Shown here: piece by piece, positions 17,388 through 24,163 of the stretch | Numbering within the stretch: position 1 is the first letter of the stretch | How the letters are laid out: each line of letters opens with the position of its first letter | Assembly: GCA_014879565.1 (NCBI GenBank) | Contig: JACSRW010000032.1 | Span: forward strand, 348,073-412,072 | DNA from: Chitinophagaceae bacterium | GTDB lineage: Bacteria; Bacteroidota; Bacteroidia; Chitinophagales; Chitinophagaceae | Direction of reading: 5' to 3' | Length of the DNA: 64,000 nt | Notes under the pieces: generated by a model | Databases searched by the model: none | What the model was told of the DNA's origin: nothing | The model's input: the letters and a program-made list of their open reading frames with translations, nothing else | Made by a program: the position numbers and the translations under genes

Positions 17388-18860
17388 CTATCTGCTGATC
17401 ACAAAGCGTCCGCTGGTCCTGGTCCTGTTCACTGATTCTGTCAGTACCAGACAGTAAATGCCCGGTTGTAATCCGGTAATGATGAGCTGGCTGTTCCGGT
17501 AATCCACCCACTGACGGATTTTTCTTCCCTGTCCGTCGAGCAATTCAATAATAAACGGAGCGTTGAAATTGCTCAATACGGCCGTAATCTGACCATCGGC
17601 AGACGGATTCGGGTACAGTAACAGTTTCCCGGTTGGTGTCCAGCCGCTGAGGATCCTGGTTTCACTGTATCGGATCTGCCCATCCCGGTCTTCCTGCCGG
17701 AGGCGATATTCAGTTGGATGACTGCTTATATTCATTTCAGCATAGCGATAAAACAAACTGTTCTCACTGTTTCCGTTGATGCCCTTTGATGCCATAAAAC
17801 CGCTTGTCTCCCATTCACCACCCGGGATTCTTTTTTCGATGAAAAAGCCTTTATTGCCATATTCTGTTTCTGTGTACCAGTTGAGTTCAGCCATGGTTCC
17901 GTTTCGCTGAACACGAAAACCGGTAAGTGTGGCAGGTAGTGCCATACAGGAATTGTACAGCAGGGTATAAATCTCATTGGGGAGAGCAGGACCGCTGACT
18001 ACCACCCAAAGGGACCGGTCGGCATAGGGTTTCTGCTGCGACCAGGGAAGGTAACCCAGGCGACCGGATGCGAAATAATAACCGTTGTCGCTGTTCAGGA
18101 TGATAGTCCCGGTATTTACTTCCAAATTGTCGGTGCCTTTGTTATAGATACCATCTCCGTTGTCAATCAAAACCCGGTATAGAAGATCCAGGCTGCCGGC
18201 AGTACGGATGGAACGTACTGTAAAGGCATATTCTCTGGGAACCGGGCAATACAAAAGACCGTTGAGTAATGGATCATTTACATAGAGTTCTGTTCCTTTT
18301 GAAAAGCAGGCTACCTGCTGGGCATGCGCTGCCTGACTTTCCCAAAGGTCAGCCTTTACGGCCTGTGCGGTAGCACAGCCTGACGGCAGTAAAAAACTGA
18401 TTCCGGTGATAGTATACCGGTCAGAACCCGGAAGGGTACCCCCTCCTTCAATTTCCGAAATACTGTAACCGGACTGAAAGTTGGGGGCATTATTGTCCGG
18501 GGGATAACTTGTCTGAATTGTCAGTGTTGATCCCTTATGATAAAAACCCAGGGTTGCGATCGAAGCATCCAGGGCCCCGTTGCCATCCGGAATCAGTGAA
18601 GTAACCGGTGGTTTGGAAGATGCGTAACTGTAATCAGGATAGCTGACACCCGGCCAGAAGTGAATCCAGAAATATTTGCCGCCTTCATTATGCAGAATAT
18701 CAAAACTGATTTCCAGTGTTACGGCACATTGGCCGCCACTGGCAGGAACCGGCGGGCCGATCAGTCTTATGGCAGGGTTGGCAAACTGGCATTGCGCCAT
18801 CAATTGGAGGGGCACAGCCAGCCAAATCCCGCAAAGCAGGGTACGTAAAATCTTTTTCAT
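17388..18860 (-). CDS. secreted protein with type IX secretion C-terminal sorting domain
   Basis: 490 residues. Signal peptide MKKILRTLLCGIWLAVPLQL ending MAQ. Residues 25-330 do not match a domain I know; they are rich in Gly, Ser, Tyr and Cys. Residues 330-400 (PATLTGFRVQRNGTMAELNW, then FFIEKRIPGGEW and YRLRQEDRDG) are the fibronectin-like segment usual in Bacteroidota surface proteins. The last 80 residues (KLLLYPNPSADGQITAVL ... GIYCLVL ... GRFVISR) are a type A sorting domain for the type IX secretion system. The protein is therefore probably on the cell surface; function unknown. Confidence 0.8.
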   Translation of the reverse strand: MKKILRTLLCGIWLAVPLQLMAQCQFANPAIRLIGPPVPASGGQCAVTLEISFDILHNEGGKYFWIHFWPGVSYPDYSYASSKPPVTSLIPDGNGALDASIATLGFYHKGSTLTIQTSYPPDNNAPNFQSGYSISEIEGGGTLPGSDRYTITGISFLLPSGCATAQAVKADLWESQAAHAQQVACFSKGTELYVNDPLLNGLLYCPVPREYAFTVRSIRTAGSLDLLYRVLIDNGDGIYNKGTDNLEVNTGTIILNSDNGYYFASGRLGYLPWSQQKPYADRSLWVVVSGPALPNEIYTLLYNSCMALPATLTGFRVQRNGTMAELNWYTETEYGNKGFFIEKRIPGGEWETSGFMASKGINGNSENSLFYRYAEMNISSHPTEYRLRQEDRDGQIRYSETRILSGWTPTGKLLLYPNPSADGQITAVLSNFNAPFIIELLDGQGRKIRQWVDYRNSQLIITGLQPGIYCLVLTESVNRTRTSGRFVISR

Positions 18861-19166
18861 AAACAGATTTTTAATATTAAGAATGCTGTTTACAGGCGCA
18901 GGTCATTGCTATGAGAGTCTGTGCGGATGAAGTCCGGCTGGTGAAATGTGCCGGATACTATGTAGAATTACGGGTACATGGCTACGGATATTTTCAGTTT
19001 GCTGAGGGTAATTTACTATGAAAAAATACTATTTACTGCTGATGCCGGTTCCGGCTGGCCCTGATCTTTATCAGTTCTTTTTCAGAAATAAAATGAGGTA
19101 GCTGTAAAAAAATCATGGTTTCAGCCGGATTTCATCCGTATCTTTTATACACTAAAACCATTCAAT
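18861..19166. other. 306-base divergent intergenic region with two tiny overlapping frames
   Basis: It must hold promoters for the genes on both sides, but I see no good -33/-7 pair. On the plus strand a 36-codon frame (18911-19021, begins MRVCADEVRLVK) ends in TGA that overlaps the ATG of a 27-codon frame (19018-19101, begins MKKYYLLLMPVPAG). The second begins like a signal peptide; a +2 shift inside it would continue LALIFISSFSEIK, so it may be a decayed small exported gene. Support is weak. Confidence 0.25.
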
Positions 19167-19574
19167 ATGAAGCACTACCACATAGTCTCCCGGATCGCCA
19201 TCTATATTTTGGCCGTTGTATTACTGGCTTTTGGCATATTTCACTTTATGTATCCCCGTGATTTGCTGGTTTATGTGCCGGATTTTCTGCCCCTGGGTAT
19301 CAAATGGGCCTACATTGTGGGCGGGGCTTTTATCCTGGTCGGGTTGTCCTATCTGACCAACCAGTATGTAAAGATTTCAAGTTACCTGCTGTTTGTGTTA
19401 CTTGTTATTTTTATCCTTACTATTCACCTGCCCAATTATCATAACGCGGGGGATAAGGATATGCGGCAATTGGCACTTATTAATATATTGAAAGACACTG
19501 CAATAGCTGCATTTGCCCTGCATATCGCCGCAAGTGCCTGGCACCAGCATTTTCAGCTGGAGAATAATGATTAA
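19167..19574 (+). CDS. DoxX-like small integral membrane protein
   Basis: 135 residues with four predicted membrane helices (about residues 8-28, 48-66, 70-90, 105-125). The pattern LLAFGIFHFMYPRDLLVYVP, then a helix pair, is typical of DoxX-like proteins found in Bacteroidota. DoxX proteins have been connected to quinone or thiosulphate metabolism in archaea, but most members have no known role. Single gene followed by a strong terminator. Confidence 0.7.
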   Translation: MKHYHIVSRIAIYILAVVLLAFGIFHFMYPRDLLVYVPDFLPLGIKWAYIVGGAFILVGLSYLTNQYVKISSYLLFVLLVIFILTIHLPNYHNAGDKDMRQLALINILKDTAIAAFALHIAASAWHQHFQLENND

Positions 19575-19594
19575 CCGGGCTTGCAACTCAAACA

Positions 19595-19630
19595 AAGAAA
19601 AGCAGGTTGCCTCCGTAACCTGCTTTTCTT
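19595..19630 (+). terminator. rho-independent terminator after the DoxX-like gene
   Basis: A perfect 14-bp stem (19595-19608 with 19617-19630; core AGCAGGTT/AACCTGCT) with an 8-base loop. The right arm ends TTTTCTT, and the left arm is A-rich, so it could work in both directions. Confidence 0.88.
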
Positions 19631-19727
19631 ATTTATGGGGGTGACATCCGGCAGGGCGGCGGTTACCAATCCTGTTTAATTGATTAATTTAACTGAACAG
19701 GCAACCAGGGCCTTCCCTGATCCGATA

Positions 19728-20336
19728 ATGGAGGCAAAACAACACACCAACTTGCTGACGGAGGATGAACTTATTCATCATGTTGAAGCCTGCGGGCGCA
19801 ACAGCCGGGAGAGCCAGAAATTTCTGTACAGCTCTTTCTACGGGTATGCCATGGCTGTATGCGACCGGTATGTCAGTTCCCAGGATGATGCGCTGGAAAT
19901 CCTGAACGACGGATTTCTGAAAGTATTCCGGGAAATACACCATTTTAAGCCGGCTTATGCGGATGTGATCAGTTCTTTTAAAGGCTGGTTGCGTAAGATT
20001 ATGGTTTATACAGCGATTGATCATTTCAGGAAAAATCAGAAACACCGCCTGGTGAGTTCGCTGGAAAACAACGTGTATCACCTGCCGGCGGTCAGTGAAA
20101 ATGCACTGGATAAAATCAGTTACGATGAGATAATCAGGGCTATCCGCGATTTATCTCCGGGTTACCGGACCGTGCTGAACCTGTTTATTATTGACGGCTT
20201 AAGTCACGAAGAGATTGCCGAAAAACTGGGGATTTCAACCGGAACCTCCAAATCCAATCTTTCAAAAGCGCGTCGCCAGTTGCAACAGATACTTTTTAAA
20301 AAAAACGATATTTCAATAGCTAAAAATGCAGTTTGA
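19728..20336 (+). CDS. ECF-type RNA polymerase sigma factor
   Basis: About 202 residues from ATG 19728 (MEAKQHTNLLTEDELIHHVE); a TTG at 19680 would add 16 residues. Region 2 is visible in LYSSFYGYAMAVCDRYVSSQ and DDALEILNDGFLKVFREIHHF, and in RKIMVYTAIDHFRKNQ. Region 4 is LSPGYRTVLNLFIIDGLSHE followed by EIAEKLGISTGTSKSNLSKA. The stop overlaps the start of the next gene by 11 bases, which encodes a membrane protein with a cytoplasmic N-terminus that may serve as its anti-sigma factor or sensor. In Chitinophagaceae this gene pair is frequent. Confidence 0.9.
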   Translation: MEAKQHTNLLTEDELIHHVEACGRNSRESQKFLYSSFYGYAMAVCDRYVSSQDDALEILNDGFLKVFREIHHFKPAYADVISSFKGWLRKIMVYTAIDHFRKNQKHRLVSSLENNVYHLPAVSENALDKISYDEIIRAIRDLSPGYRTVLNLFIIDGLSHEEIAEKLGISTGTSKSNLSKARRQLQQILFKKNDISIAKNAV

Positions 20337-21681
20337 GGAATTTGATAAGAAGATAAGGGATGCGGCAGAACATCACTACCCGGCCTATAACGAGCAGGCA
20401 TGGGGGAAAATGCACAAATTACTGGATAAACACCTGCCCGAAAAGAAGGACAAACGACGCCGGTTTATCCTTTTCTTCCTTCTTTTCTTTCTGGCAGGAG
20501 GGGCAGGACTAATAGTATTCTTCCGTTCTGAAAATCCGGGGCTGCAGAAAGGCGAGAAAACAGGTGAGCCCGGCCGGTTTGTCAGGACTGCTGCTGCGGA
20601 TGTGGAAAATGTAACAGATACAAGTAACAGCATACGTTCCTATACGGCAAGGGGTACTTACCCGCATACGGAAACACATCCTGTCTCCTCAGCTAAAACT
20701 AAACAGCCGGATACGAAAGACAATATCCTGCAAAAGAAACTCTCCGGAACAAAAAGAAAGGCAGTGTTACCGGCACAAAACAAAGGGGAACACCTGTTAA
20801 CCTATATGCCCAATAACCGCAAAGTCAGTGCAGCGGTAAAGGCCTTGCCGGATTCAGTCCGGAATGGGAGTGATAATACCAGCAACCAATATAACCCTGC
20901 AATAACTGCGGGCAAAGAGCAAGGAAAGAGTAACCTCCCTGTGTTGACAACGGAGAAAAAAGATTCAGCTTTGTTGAATCAGACGCAACCTGCTTTATCT
21001 GGTTTACAGCCGGCCATAACGGACAGCAGCAGGTCAGGCAGCAAAAAGAAAAAGTCCCGGAAAGAAAACCGGTTTTTTATCACCCTGAGTGCAGGACCAG
21101 ATGCCAGTTTTGCCGCAAAAGGTAATCCGGGAAGGATGGTGATTGTAAGTGGAGCAGGTGTTGGGTTTACCTTCCGGGAAAAACTGACTATCCGGGCAGG
21201 TTTTTATAATGCTGTCAAGCTGTATTCGGCTGGTCCTGATGCCTATAATCCGCCACCGAATTTTTATAATTATTATCCGTACCTGGAAAAAGTGGATGCC
21301 CGTTGCCGGGTGTATGAAATTCCGGTGGGAATACAGTACCAGTTTGCCAACCGGAAGAAACAGGGCTGGTTTGCCGGATTTTCCCTCTCATCTTACCTGA
21401 TGAAAAGAGAGACCTATGATTATTATTACAAAACATCTGCCTGGGGAACGGTTCAGCACCGGGAATGGACATTGAATAACCAGAATAATCATTACTTCTC
21501 TGTTTTGGGTATTTCAGGCGGCTATCAGTACCGGGTCAGTAAGGCAGTGAGTTTTACCGCTGAGCCTTATTTGCGTCTGCCCCTCTCTGGTGTGGGTTAC
21601 GGTAAAGTCCGTCTTCGCAGTGCAGGGGTGCTTTTTTCTGCCGTTATCTCGCCCGGCTCTTTTTTCCATAAAGCCCCTTAA
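20326..21681 (+). CDS. membrane-anchored protein with C-terminal outer-membrane-barrel-like domain, sigma factor partner
   Basis: 451 residues starting MQFEEFDKKIRDAAEHHYPA. Residues 1-45 are charged and predicted cytoplasmic, residues 46-66 form one membrane helix (FILFFLLFFLAGGAGLIVFF), residues 70-245 are a low-complexity Ser/Thr/Lys/Gln region, and residues 250-445 look like beta-barrel strands (FFITLSAGPDASFA, VGFTFREKLTIRAGFY, GWFAGFSLSSYL). The gene starts inside the sigma-factor gene, so they are co-translated. A single chain with an inner-membrane helix and an outer-membrane-like barrel is topologically odd. An anti-sigma role is inferred from position only. Confidence 0.75.
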   Translation: MQFEEFDKKIRDAAEHHYPAYNEQAWGKMHKLLDKHLPEKKDKRRRFILFFLLFFLAGGAGLIVFFRSENPGLQKGEKTGEPGRFVRTAAADVENVTDTSNSIRSYTARGTYPHTETHPVSSAKTKQPDTKDNILQKKLSGTKRKAVLPAQNKGEHLLTYMPNNRKVSAAVKALPDSVRNGSDNTSNQYNPAITAGKEQGKSNLPVLTTEKKDSALLNQTQPALSGLQPAITDSSRSGSKKKKSRKENRFFITLSAGPDASFAAKGNPGRMVIVSGAGVGFTFREKLTIRAGFYNAVKLYSAGPDAYNPPPNFYNYYPYLEKVDARCRVYEIPVGIQYQFANRKKQGWFAGFSLSSYLMKRETYDYYYKTSAWGTVQHREWTLNNQNNHYFSVLGISGGYQYRVSKAVSFTAEPYLRLPLSGVGYGKVRLRSAGVLFSAVISPGSFFHKAP

Positions 21682-21739
21682 TCCTTTCTTCAGGCAACCC
21701 TGGTTTTCTATGATGCGATTGAAGTAGAAAACCAGCGAT

Positions 21740-23068
21740 GTGACAAAACCATTAACCTTCCGTTTTCTTTCGGGTATTATCCTGATTATATCTGTAGTGT
21801 ATGCCTGCACTAAAGGCGGCTCAGCTACACCACCTGATCCCTGCGAAGGGGTGACGGTTTCCGTGAATGCCACAGTAACAAACACCAGTGCTGCCGGGGT
21901 AAATGACGGCAGCATTACCATAACAGCCAGCGGAGGGAGCGGATTTACCTATAAACTGGGCAGCGGGACCTACCAGAGCGGAAACATATTTGCTGGTCTG
22001 GCAGCCGGTTCTTATACCGTGACAGCAAAAAATGCCAATGGCTGTACAGGTAGCGCAACATTTACTGTCAGTGCTCCCGCAAATCCCTGTGCCGGACTAA
22101 CCATTATTGTTACCGGCACTGTAAATCATCCCACCGGGGCTTCATCCGGTGACGGGAGTATCAGTGCTGGTGCAACGGGCAGCAGTAATTTCACATACAG
22201 CCTCAACGGGGGGGCCTACCAGGCCTCCGGAAATTTCACTGGTCTGTCAGCCGGTTCTTATACGGTTACCGCAAAAGACGGTAACGGATGTACCGGGAAT
22301 ACAGTATTCGTCCTGACTGCGCCCAATCCCTGTGCGGGAATTACCATTGGCATAACCGGAACTATTACCCATCCGACTTCTGCTGCTGCGAGTGATGGCA
22401 CCATTACCGTGACCGCGACCGGGAGTACCGGCTTCACCTTTAACATTAACGGAGGGGTTTACCAGGCTGGCAATGTATTTACCGGTCTGGCAGCAGGTGT
22501 TTATACCATCGGTGCCAGGGATCTGAATGGCTGTACCGGCACTGCCGGATTTACACTGAATGCACCCAATCCCTGTGCAGGGGTAACTATAACGGTTTCA
22601 AATATGTTTACCGGAAATACGCCCTGCCAGTCCGCCAACGGCACCCTCACTGCAACAGCAAACGGAGGAACCGGACCTTATCTGTTCAGTTTAAACAGCG
22701 GGGTATTCCAGGCTTCGAATGTGTTTATGAACCTTGGTCCGGGTAGTTATACGGTTCAGGCCAAAGATGCGAACAACTGCACCGGTACAAGCGCCCCGGG
22801 GAATGTAGTTAATCTGCCTGCCGGTACATTATTTTCAGAAGTCAAAAATGTGATCAGCAATTATTGTATCGGCTGTCACAATAACGTGCAGCAGGAAGGC
22901 GGTATGAACTGGGCGGTAGACTGTAATATTGTGAATTTCCGGGACAGGATACTCGCCCGGGCCGTAAATGCGAATCCTTCTGCAATGCCTCCGACAGGAC
23001 TGATACCTGCCGCTGAAAGACAAAAAATCCAGAATTGGATAAATGCCGGTGGAAAGTTCACCGATTAG
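21740..23068 (+). CDS. lipoprotein with four SprB-type repeats and a C-terminal cytochrome c-like domain
   Basis: 442 residues from a GTG start; the ATG two bases upstream stops at once. A lipobox (SVVYAC, Cys23) ends the signal peptide. Four repeats of about 80 residues begin at residues 33, 115, 196 and 277, each with NPCAG or [20 protein letters not shown] and [16 protein letters not shown] motifs, which match the SprB repeat of gliding adhesins. Residues 363-440 contain CIGCH (376-380), a haem c attachment site, and a possible distal Met416 in AMPPTG. So it is a surface or periplasmic lipoprotein that probably carries one haem. No cytochrome partner gene is next to it. Confidence 0.8.
   Translation: MTKPLTFRFLSGIILIISVVYACTKGGSATPPDPCEGVTVSVNATVTNTSAAGVNDGSITITASGGSGFTYKLGSGTYQSGNIFAGLAAGSYTVTAKNANGCTGSATFTVSAPANPCAGLTIIVTGTVNHPTGASSGDGSISAGATGSSNFTYSLNGGAYQASGNFTGLSAGSYTVTAKDGNGCTGNTVFVLTAPNPCAGITIGITGTITHPTSAAASDGTITVTATGSTGFTFNINGGVYQAGNVFTGLAAGVYTIGARDLNGCTGTAGFTLNAPNPCAGVTITVSNMFTGNTPCQSANGTLTATANGGTGPYLFSLNSGVFQASNVFMNLGPGSYTVQAKDANNCTGTSAPGNVVNLPAGTLFSEVKNVISNYCIGCHNNVQQEGGMNWAVDCNIVNFRDRILARAVNANPSAMPPTGLIPAAERQKIQNWINAGGKFTD
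21836..22822 (+). repeat. four tandem SprB-like repeats (about 240 bp each) inside the lipoprotein gene
   Basis: Protein-level repeats start at about 21836, 22082, 22325 and 22568. The first three are alike; the fourth is more diverged and has two additional cysteines or changed spacing ([17 protein letters not shown]). Confidence 0.75.
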
Positions 23069-23093
23069 TTGGTTCATGATGGTGTATGTTCAG

Positions 23094-23123
23094 GCCGCGT
23101 CCGTTCACGGAGGCGGCTTTTTT
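23094..23123 (+). terminator. rho-independent terminator after the SprB/cytochrome gene
   Basis: Stem GCCGC..TCCG / CGGA..GCGGC with loop TTCA, followed by TTTTTTATTT. The T-run abuts the stop codon of the convergent ubiX gene. Confidence 0.88.
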
Positions 23124-23679
23124 ATTTGCCCCAGCGATAAGTCGGAATATCCAGACCGGCGAGATCCATGACCCGGTCAACTACCGTAGCGGCGACTTCT
23201 TCAATTGTCTGTGGACGGCTGTAAAAGGAGGGGGTAGCCGGGCAGATTATGCCGCCTGCCAGGGTAACGGTTTCCATATTCCGGATATGTACCAGGTTAT
23301 ACGGCGTCTCCCTTACCACCAGAATCAGTTTTCTTCTTTCTTTCAAAATGACATCGGCTGCCCGCGTAATCAGATCCCCGGAAACACCCGTGGCTATCCG
23401 GCCCAGTGTACCCATTGAACAGGGTATGATGATCATGGTATCATAGCGCCCGGATCCAGAAGCGAAGGGAGCTGAAAAATCGGTTGTAGTAAAGAGCCGT
23501 ACCGGAAAATCTTTCCAGCTTTCCTCTCCCAGTTCTGTTGACCAAACTTCCCGGGCATTACCGGACATTACCAGGGACAGTTCTTCCCATTGATTTTTTA
23601 TTGCGGCCAGTTTCTGCAATAATTGTCTGGCATAGATAGATCCGCTTGCTCCTGTTACCGCTACTGCAATTTTTCTCAT
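23122..23679 (-). CDS. ubiX: flavin prenyltransferase (UbiX/Pad1 family)
   Basis: 185 residues. MRKIAVAVTGASGSIYARQL is the FMN-binding start; IIIPCSMGTLGRIATGVSGD and LVVRETPYNLVHIRNM are the family's active-site motifs. UbiX makes prenylated FMN, the cofactor of UbiD-type decarboxylases used in quinone or aromatic-acid metabolism. No ubiD lies in the window, so the partner is elsewhere. The upstream region holds a GCAAACGTTTGC palindrome. Confidence 0.93.
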   Translation of the reverse strand: MRKIAVAVTGASGSIYARQLLQKLAAIKNQWEELSLVMSGNAREVWSTELGEESWKDFPVRLFTTTDFSAPFASGSGRYDTMIIIPCSMGTLGRIATGVSGDLITRAADVILKERRKLILVVRETPYNLVHIRNMETVTLAGGIICPATPSFYSRPQTIEEVAATVVDRVMDLAGLDIPTYRWGK

Positions 23680-23736
23680 AGAAAGATATTAACCCTGTAA
23701 AGCTTGAAAATGTTCCTGAAATGTAACTTTTATCAC

Positions 23737-23748
23737 GCAAACGTTTGC
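23737..23748. promoter_or_regulatory. LacI-family-type operator palindrome GCAAACGTTTGC
   Basis: A perfect 12-base palindrome of the kind bound by LacI-family repressors (central CG, AAACGTTT core). A second, weaker site (CAAACGCTTTG, 23750-23760) follows directly. It lies 58 bases upstream of ubiX and also just downstream of a possible plus-strand promoter (TTG at 23704, TAACTTTT at 23724-23731). Which transcript it controls is not clear. Confidence 0.45.
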
Positions 23749-23949
23749 ACAAACGCTTTGTAGTCTTAAAGCTACAAACCTCATTCTGAGGGAGTTGAGT
23801 AAAGTCAAAAAAATGGGGATTCAGGGATGATTTTGTCCTTTTTTCCCAAAAAATGACGGGCAAATGTTTTGTCGTTTCGCATTAATACCGATATTAGCAA
23901 TGAATTTTCATAGGATAAGGTTTAATGGTTAATGGTTTTTGATTAGGGC

Positions 23950-23980
23950 CCCCCGATTCTCATCGGGGGTTCTTTTTTTT
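23950..23980 (+). terminator. orphan rho-independent terminator
   Basis: Stem CCCCCGAT / ATCGGGGG with loop TCTC, followed by TTC and eight T. On the plus strand there is no gene for 880 bases upstream, and the last one there has its own terminator. It may end a small RNA. Confidence 0.75.
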
Positions 23981-24044
23981 GGGGGGGTAGGCGTTCAGGG
24001 AGTGGTATGCTTAGAGAGGCAATGAGTAGGTGATCCAATAGTAC

Positions 24045-24087
24045 TAAAGAACAGAGCCCTCCATAATGCGGAGAGCTCTGTTCTTTA
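24045..24087. terminator. hairpin downstream of the dipeptidyl peptidase gene, possible terminator
   Basis: Arms 24045-24057 and 24075-24087 pair over 13 perfect base pairs (core GAACAGAGC/GCTCTGTTC), plus four more after one mismatch, with a 7-base loop. The right arm ends TTCTTTA on either strand, so the T-run is within the stem. Confidence 0.6.
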
Positions 24088-24105
24088 TAGAATGCTCGAA
24101 TTGCT

Positions 24106-24126
24106 ACTCATTACTGATTACTCATT
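24106..24126. repeat. heptamer island ACTCATT ACTGATT ACTCATT
   Basis: Three consecutive 7-mers, 38 bases after the peptidase stop. Read with the peptidase transcript they are AATGAGT/AATCAGT and put stop triplets in every frame. A single AATGAGT (24021-24027) lies in opposite orientation on the other side of the hairpin. Confidence 0.6.
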
Positions 24127-24163
24127 CTGCTGTTAATCTCTCCCCATCTCTTCACATACCCCA

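Larger units (their letters stand above)
23680..24163. other. 484-base intergenic region between ubiX and the dipeptidyl peptidase gene
   Basis: No convincing protein gene. From left to right it holds a palindromic operator-like site, a tandem TTAATGG pair (23922-23935), a plus-strand terminator without a gene in front of it, a 13-bp perfect hairpin and three ACTCATT-type heptamers. A 22-codon frame (23864-23932, begins MFCRFALIPILAM) is present on the plus strand but has no support. The region could encode a small RNA of roughly 240 bases. Confidence 0.4.

Noticed and set aside
23737..23760. The GCAAACGTTTGC palindrome as a ParB parS site
   Set aside because: parS sites contain CACGTG in the centre (GTTTCACGTGAAAC); this site has AAACGTTT and fits LacI-family operators better.
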